A stretch of DNA of 7,228 bases, taken from Candidatus Omnitrophota bacterium. Its GTDB lineage: Bacteria; Omnitrophota; Gorgyraeia; Gorgyraeales; Gorgyraeaceae. The translations under genes and the position numbers were made by a program. The stretch's first letter is position 1. Each line of letters opens with the position of its first letter. This document shows, piece after piece, positions 6,041 through 7,228 of the stretch. The notes beneath the pieces were generated by a model, which saw only the letters and a list, made by a program, of their open reading frames with translations, searched no databases and had not been told where the DNA came from. The stretch spans positions 1-7,228 of the forward strand of contig JAHIUV010000138.1 in NCBI GenBank assembly GCA_018817035.1, written 5' to 3'.

Positions 6041-6864
6041 CCTTGCGGGAAGTAAAACATATTTTGAGGGAATATGATCTAAGGCCCAGTAAGCGTCTTG
6101 GGCAAAATTTCCTGATAGATGCTAATATCCAGAAAAAAATGATAAAAGCCCTGGATCTTACTCCCGAGGATAATGTTCTTGAAATAGGCCCCGGCCTCGG
6201 GGCGCTGACCGATGACCTATGCGCGACCGCGAAAAAAGTAACAGCCGTGGAAAAAGACTATAGATTGTGGGAGTTTTTGTCAAAGAAAAACGAGCGGCAC
6301 GATTTGGAACTTATTCGCGGCGACATACTAAAATATGATTTTAACCGGGATGAAAAACTCAAGGCCGTAGGAAACCTGCCGTATTATATTTCAAGCCTTA
6401 TCCTGATAATGCTTTTAAAGAACAGGCATCGCATAGGCTCTATATACATTACTGTGCAGAGAGAGTTTGCCGAGCGCATTGTAGCCGGCCCGGGCTCCAA
6501 GGTGTATGGTTCGATCTCGTGTTTTACCCAGTTTTACGCTGAACCGAAAATATTATTCCCAATAAAAAAGAACGCGTTTTATCCGGCGCCTAAGGTTGAC
6601 TCATGTTTTTTAAGCGTAACACCGAGAGATAAAGGACTTTACTTGACGGATGAGGAAAAACTGTTTAAAATAATAAGAAATTGCTTTGAAAAGCGCAGGA
6701 AGACTATCTTGAGTTCCTTACGTTCAAGCGGCCTGTTCGGATCAAAGGAAGAAGTAATCGTTGCGTTGGATAAGTCAGGTATATTGCCGGAACGCAGGCC
6801 TGAAACAGTATCGCTAAAAGAATTCGTGGATTTGAATAATATTTTAGACATTGTTCAAGGCTAA
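6034..6864 (+). CDS. rsmA: 16S rRNA dimethyladenosine transferase RsmA (KsgA)
   Basis: RsmA dimethylates two adjacent adenines in the 3' terminal helix of 16S rRNA (A1518 and A1519 in E. coli numbering), using S-adenosylmethionine, late in small-subunit assembly. The 276 residues are normal length. Motifs: RLGQNFLID (21-29), SAM-binding VLEIGPGLGALT (48-59), VEKD (72-75), GDILKYDF (96-103), catalytic NLPYYIS (114-120), VQREFAERI (141-149), FYPAPKVDS (182-190), and the C-terminal NCFEKRRKTILSSL (216-229). ATG 6034 was chosen because the family usually starts a few residues before the LRPSKRLGQNF block. An in-frame GTG at 6022 would add four residues. The start overlaps the pdxA stop (ATGCTGA, 6034-6040), so translation is probably coupled. 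No Shine-Dalgarno sequence is evident. Confidence 0.96.
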   Translation: MLTLREVKHILREYDLRPSKRLGQNFLIDANIQKKMIKALDLTPEDNVLEIGPGLGALTDDLCATAKKVTAVEKDYRLWEFLSKKNERHDLELIRGDILKYDFNRDEKLKAVGNLPYYISSLILIMLLKNRHRIGSIYITVQREFAERIVAGPGSKVYGSISCFTQFYAEPKILFPIKKNAFYPAPKVDSCFLSVTPRDKGLYLTDEEKLFKIIRNCFEKRRKTILSSLRSSGLFGSKEEVIVALDKSGILPERRPETVSLKEFVDLNNILDIVQG

Positions 6865-6874
6865 GCCTCGAACA
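6852..6874 (+). terminator. Hairpin spanning the rsmA stop codon
   Basis: TGTTCAAGGCT (6852-6862) pairs with AGCCTCGAACA (6864-6874) with one mismatch (6857/6869); the innermost pairs must open to form the loop. The rsmA TAA (6862-6864) sits in that loop. No T-run follows, so if it ends the operon's transcript it is not a standard intrinsic terminator. It may be a 3'-end stabilising hairpin. Pairing is read directly; role is inferred. Confidence 0.35.
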
Positions 6875-6952
6875 GTATGACCTCAAATAAGGAGAGATAA
6901 GGATAGCGTAAAATAGTTTGCTGACTTTTGCATGACTGAGTTTTTATTGCTG

Positions 6953-7025
6953 TTCTCGACTTACTGCGTTCGCTCGAACAATATTCTTCGAGCGGAGTCC
7001 CGAAGTATCGGGACGAAGTCGAGAA
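6953..7025. repeat. Three-stem nested inverted-repeat element between rsmA and gatC
   Basis: The outer arms TTCTCGACTT (6953-6962) and AAGTCGAGAA (7016-7025) are exact reverse complements. Inside are two hairpins: CGCTCGAA (6971-6978) with TTCGAGCG (6987-6994) around 8 bases, and GTCCCGA (6997-7003) with TCGGGAC (7008-7014) around AGTA. The whole could fold as a three-way junction. Read as two inverted modules, each arm has TTCTCGACTT then CGCTCGAA; the right arm alone carries the extra mini-hairpin. This architecture resembles REP/BIME or small non-coding MITE elements. It takes up about a third of the 205-base gap between rsmA and gatC; the rest shows no gene, RNA gene or convincing promoter. 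Confidence 0.75.
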
Positions 7026-7062
7026 GATATTAAGTTAACAGAGTTTATTATGATATCGAGAT

Positions 7063-7066
7063 AAGG
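7063..7066 (+). promoter_or_regulatory. Weak ribosome binding site for gatC
   Basis: AAGG at 7063-7066 lies 3 bases before ATG 7070. The spacing is short and the match minimal. It is consistent with, but does not prove, the chosen gatC start, which rests mainly on the protein match. A TATTAT at 7046-7051 could be a -10 box, but no matching -35 is seen. Confidence 0.3.
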
Positions 7067-7069
7067 CAT

Positions 7070-7228
7070 ATGGATATCACTAAAGATACTGTCAGGTATG
7101 TGGCTGATCTTGCCAGGGTAGGATTGACGGACGAGGACCTGGGTAATTTTACAGGCCAGCTGGATCGTATACTTGGCTATGTCAATAAGCTAAAGGCAGT
7201 TGATGTGAGCGGGCTTGAGCCTACCAGC
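7070..7228 (+). CDS. gatC: Aspartyl/glutamyl-tRNA amidotransferase subunit C (5' part, runs off window)
   Basis: GatC is the small subunit that holds GatA and GatB together in the GatCAB complex, which converts mischarged Glu-tRNA-Gln (and Asp-tRNA-Asn) to Gln-tRNA-Gln and Asn-tRNA-Asn. The 53 visible residues match the family's N-terminal half: MDITKDTVRYVADLARVGL, then FTGQLDRILGYVNKL, then the typical VSGLEPTS at the window edge. The family is about 95 residues long, so roughly 40 residues lie outside. ATG 7070 fits the usual GatC N-terminus. It is separated from rsmA by 205 bases containing an inverted-repeat element, so it probably begins a new transcription unit; gatA and gatB often follow gatC but cannot be seen here. 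Confidence 0.93.
   Translation, partial: MDITKDTVRYVADLARVGLTDEDLGNFTGQLDRILGYVNKLKAVDVSGLEPTS

Noticed and set aside
6875..6900. Short peptide frame ATG...TAA after rsmA with a nearby GGAGAG.
   Set aside because: It is only seven codons with no supporting context.
6918..6946. Possible promoter for gatC (TTGCTG with a T-rich -10 after 17 bases).
   Set aside because: The -10 candidate TTTTTA matches TATAAT poorly, and the intervening inverted repeat makes it unconvincing.
7031..7039. A partial third copy of the 41-bp palindrome (AAGTTAA).
   Set aside because: Only seven bases match and no arm or centre follows; chance is sufficient.

Overview
The window is about 7.2 kb of dense, one-strand bacterial DNA of middling GC content. 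It has frequent ATA (Ile) and AGG/AGA (Arg) codons, short intergenic gaps and overlapping genes. A secreted SurA/parvulin-type chaperone points to a cell with a periplasm and outer membrane. Taken together with the protein sequences, the overall feel is of an uncultivated didermic lineage such as Omnitrophota (former OP3). That placement is an impression from reading, not a computed assignment.

Layout, all on the + strand: (1) the 3' part of an HD-GYP phosphodiesterase gene, cut by the window edge; (2) a 74-base gap with a strong hairpin; (3) argS, complete; (4) a perfect 41-bp palindrome starting directly after the argS stop; (5) a much shortened mfd-like gene that keeps a UvrB-like fragment, the RNA-polymerase-interaction domain and the translocase motor, but lacks most of the N-terminal half and the C-terminal D7 domain; (6) a SurA/PpiC-type peptidyl-prolyl isomerase gene overlapping mfd by ATGA; (7) a second, identical copy of the 41-bp palindrome, one base after the isomerase stop; (8) pdxA, with all recognisable active-site residues but about 50 residues shorter than usual; (9) rsmA (ksgA), overlapping pdxA; (10) a 205-base gap holding a three-stem inverted-repeat element; (11) the first 53 codons of gatC.

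The order chaperone-pdxA-rsmA matches the E. coli surA-pdxA-rsmA operon, so this is a conserved housekeeping cluster: outer-membrane protein folding, pyridoxal phosphate synthesis and 16S rRNA dimethylation. argS and gatC flank it with translation functions. argS to rsmA probably forms one transcription unit, broken only by the two palindromes. No RNA gene, CRISPR array, transposase or phage gene is visible.

The items most worth a second look are the pair of identical palindromes placed directly after stop codons, the truncated Mfd whose 5' end lies at one of them, and the shortened PdxA downstream of the other. No complete new defence or mobile system is evident.
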